64,000 bases of DNA, from contig NZ_BBWH01000043.1 of the NCBI RefSeq assembly GCF_001463705.1, positions 156,129 to 220,128 on the forward strand, read 5' to 3'. Of the stretch, positions 60,823 through 64,000 are shown piece by piece. A model generated the notes under the pieces. The model was not told the DNA's origin, ran no database searches, and saw only the letters and a program-made list of their open reading frames with translations. Every line of letters begins with the position of its first letter. Positions within the stretch are counted from its first letter, which is position 1. The position numbers and the translations under genes are program-made. This DNA comes from Aureimonas sp. AU12. GTDB lineage: Bacteria > Pseudomonadota > Alphaproteobacteria > Rhizobiales > Rhizobiaceae.

Positions 60823-61128
60823 ATGGTGGCTCGTATCTATCGTCCTGCCCGCACGGCGATGCAGTCCGGCAAGGGGAAGACGAAGGAGTGGCTCTTCACC
60901 TACGAGCCCGCCGAGCCCAAGAGCATTGACCCCCTGATGGGTTACACCTCGTCGGGTGACATGAACGCCCAGATCCGTCTGACCTTCGATTCGAAGGAAC
61001 AGGCAATCGAATATGCCGAGCGCAATGCCATTCCCTTCCGCGTGGAAGAAGAGCACGTCTCCGTGCGCCCGCGCGTTTCCTATTCCGATAACTTCAAGTA
61101 CGAGCGCCTGCAGCCCTGGACGCATTGA
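60823..61128 (+). CDS. NDUFS4-type accessory subunit of respiratory complex I
   Basis: 101 residues. The ETC complex I subunit domain (mitochondrial NDUFS4/18-kDa homologue, found in alphaproteobacterial complex I) is clear: ARIYRPARTAMQSGKGKTKEWLF, MGYTSSGDMNAQIRLTFDSKEQAIEYAERNAIPF and YSDNFKYERLQPWTH. It binds the peripheral arm of NADH dehydrogenase. ATG 60823 has GGAG eight bases upstream. It stands between tRNA-Pro and tRNA-Arg on the same strand and away from the nuo operon. Confidence 0.95.
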   Translation: MVARIYRPARTAMQSGKGKTKEWLFTYEPAEPKSIDPLMGYTSSGDMNAQIRLTFDSKEQAIEYAERNAIPFRVEEEHVSVRPRVSYSDNFKYERLQPWTH

Positions 61129-61153
61129 CGTCGTCTCAGTGCCGCGTCGCATC

Positions 61154-61229
61154 GGCCCCGTAGCTCAGAGGATAGAGCACCGGCCTTCTAAGCCGATGGT
61201 CGCAGGTTCGAATCCTGCCGGGGTCACCA
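61154..61229 (+). tRNA. tRNA-Arg (anticodon TCT)
   Basis: 76 bases with acceptor GGCCCCG/CGGGGTC, anticodon loop CTTCTAA in stem CGGC/GCCG (anticodon TCT), T-arm GCAGGTTCGAATCCTGC and encoded CCA. Its T-arm and neighbouring bases are identical to tRNA-Pro for 23 bases. No separate promoter is visible, so it may be read through from upstream. Confidence 0.97.
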
Positions 61230-61335
61230 AAGTGCTCGCCGAGTCGGCTTGGCTGCGCTCTAATTCATCGGCTGCGGGACGTTCTTCTTTCGCATTCCCG
61301 TCGACCGTCGTTCGGACGCATTGCGGCGAACCCTC

Positions 61336-61941
61336 ATGACGCCTGCGAACCCCGACGCCGAACCGGATTGGGATACCGATCGGCTTGATGTCCTGCTGGC
61401 GTCCATCTGGCGATCCTTCGAGGCAGGATGCCGAAATCGCACTTCCGCGTTCCGCAACGTCGTGGTCGCCACGACCGGCACGGATGGTCGCCCCAATGCG
61501 CGGATCGTCGTGCTGCGGGCCGTGGATGGCGAGACGGGCCTCATCGAGTTCCACACCGACGCGCGTTCGGCCAAGGTTGGCGAATTGACGAGGTCCGGCG
61601 CCGTCGAACTCCTTTTCTGGGATCCGGTATCGTCGGTTCAGATCCGGGTCTCCGGCCTCGCCACGCTTCACGAACCCGGAAGCGAGGAGGCGGCGAGGGC
61701 GTTGGCACCGATCCCGGACGCGGGCCGCGTCAAGTATCGCACCGATCCGGCGCCGGGCACCGTGATCGCCGCGCCTGACATGTTGGACCAGGCCGACGCA
61801 GGTTCGGTCGTGGAGCGGTTCACGCTCGTGCGGGTTCACGCACAGGCGATCGACTTTCTTCGGCTTGTCGATGGCAGCCAGCGTCGCGCCGTGTTCGATC
61901 GCCGCGCTGGGCTGATGGCCGCCGCATGGATCTCTCCCTGA
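61336..61941 (+). CDS. Pyridoxamine 5'-phosphate oxidase-like FMN-binding protein
   Basis: 201 residues. Split-barrel PNPOx fold: VVVATTGTDGRPNARIVVLRAVDGETGLIEFHTDARSAK is the FMN-phosphate region, followed by VELLFWDPVSSVQIRVSG. It is shorter than true PdxH and lacks the conserved PdxH C-terminal signature, so it may be a flavin- or F420-type relative rather than a B6 enzyme. ATG 61336 is taken; the upstream TTG adds five codons. Stands alone before ppdK. Confidence 0.82.
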   Translation: MTPANPDAEPDWDTDRLDVLLASIWRSFEAGCRNRTSAFRNVVVATTGTDGRPNARIVVLRAVDGETGLIEFHTDARSAKVGELTRSGAVELLFWDPVSSVQIRVSGLATLHEPGSEEAARALAPIPDAGRVKYRTDPAPGTVIAAPDMLDQADAGSVVERFTLVRVHAQAIDFLRLVDGSQRRAVFDRRAGLMAAAWISP

Positions 61942-61963
61942 TCGACCGGTGAGGCGGAACGGA

Positions 61964-62008
61964 CCCACGTGACGTGGACATACGTGGTCGGGTCGATGCT
62001 CACGTGGG
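61964..62008. repeat. ACGTG cluster with inverted repeat upstream of ppdK
   Basis: Four copies of ACGTG (61967, 61972, 61982, 62002). The outer ones form an inverted repeat CCCACGTG (61964-61971) and CACGTGGG (62001-62008) separated by 29 bp; CACGTG is itself a palindrome. It lies 107 bases before the ppdK start. It may be an operator. Confidence 0.45.
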
Positions 62009-62114
62009 AATTTGTGCGTTGCAACAATTGGCGTCGCTGCACATTTGACGTAGAAGGAACGCCCGATCCGCGTATCCGGCATCCTGCTGCAGCGGGCGAC
62101 ACATCAGACGATCC

Positions 62115-64000
<1,886 letters not shown>

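Overview
The window is high-GC chromosomal DNA from an alphaproteobacterium, most likely of the order Hyphomicrobiales (Rhizobiales). The evidence is the set of lineage-typical genes: CckA, DUF1476 (ATPase zeta inhibitor), Usg, an NDUFS4-type complex I subunit, a cysteine-poor DksA, an iron-sulfur (6-4) photolyase, the YcjX/TIGR01620 pair, class I PHA synthase and an unfused purC-purS-purQ / purL arrangement. Aurantimonadaceae-like is a guess that I cannot prove without a search. Genes are tightly packed with many ATGA, GTGA, TTGA and TGATG overlaps and frequent GTG or TTG starts. I see no insertion sequence, prophage, CRISPR array or plasmid gene, so this is core chromosome with a few accessory pockets.

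Layout. 1-5 kb: end of folP, folK, a small secreted protein, the YcjF/YcjX membrane-GTPase pair, a SixA-type phosphatase and dksA. 5-13 kb: a proline-rich FliO-like membrane protein divergent from cckA, a pseudouridine salvage pair (psuK-psuG), and recA behind a promoter with two LexA-like operators. 13-25 kb: alaS, a PRC-barrel protein, icd, trmJ-murI, a second secreted protein related to the first one, a Pmp3 peptide, rpsD, ttcA, an inositol-phosphatase-like enzyme and a Bcr/CflA efflux pump. 24-31 kb: grxD, bolA and the purine genes purC-purS-purQ and purL on the minus strand, with a three-gene lipoprotein/membrane protein/lipoprotein cassette between purQ and purL. 31-39 kb: DUF1476 coupled to an HpcH-type aldolase, a small hydrolase, cardiolipin synthase, an EEP-fold enzyme, purB, a P1-type aminopeptidase coupled to an orphan periplasmic binding protein, and a flavin reductase.

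39-45 kb: a five-gene maturation cluster of the coxD-coxE-xdhC-xdhC-moeA/mocA kind, with no molybdenum hydroxylase structural gene in the window. 45-51 kb: an SDR lacking the catalytic tyrosine, followed by the FeS-BCP photolyase, then usg, radC, map and phaC. 51-57 kb: a lipoprotein, an aminotransferase, hom, glpX and recJ in one direction. 57-64 kb: tRNA-Glu, an M15-type cell-wall peptidase lipoprotein, gloA, a double cold-shock-domain protein coupled to DUF192, tRNA-Pro, an NDUFS4-type gene, tRNA-Arg, a PNPOx-like protein and the first two thirds of pyruvate phosphate dikinase, which runs off the end.

The strongest leads for something not yet described are the envelope cassette inside the purine locus, the pair of related secreted proteins, the SDR/photolyase unit and the orphan molybdoenzyme maturation cluster. 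All functional statements come from reading motifs; no database search was possible.
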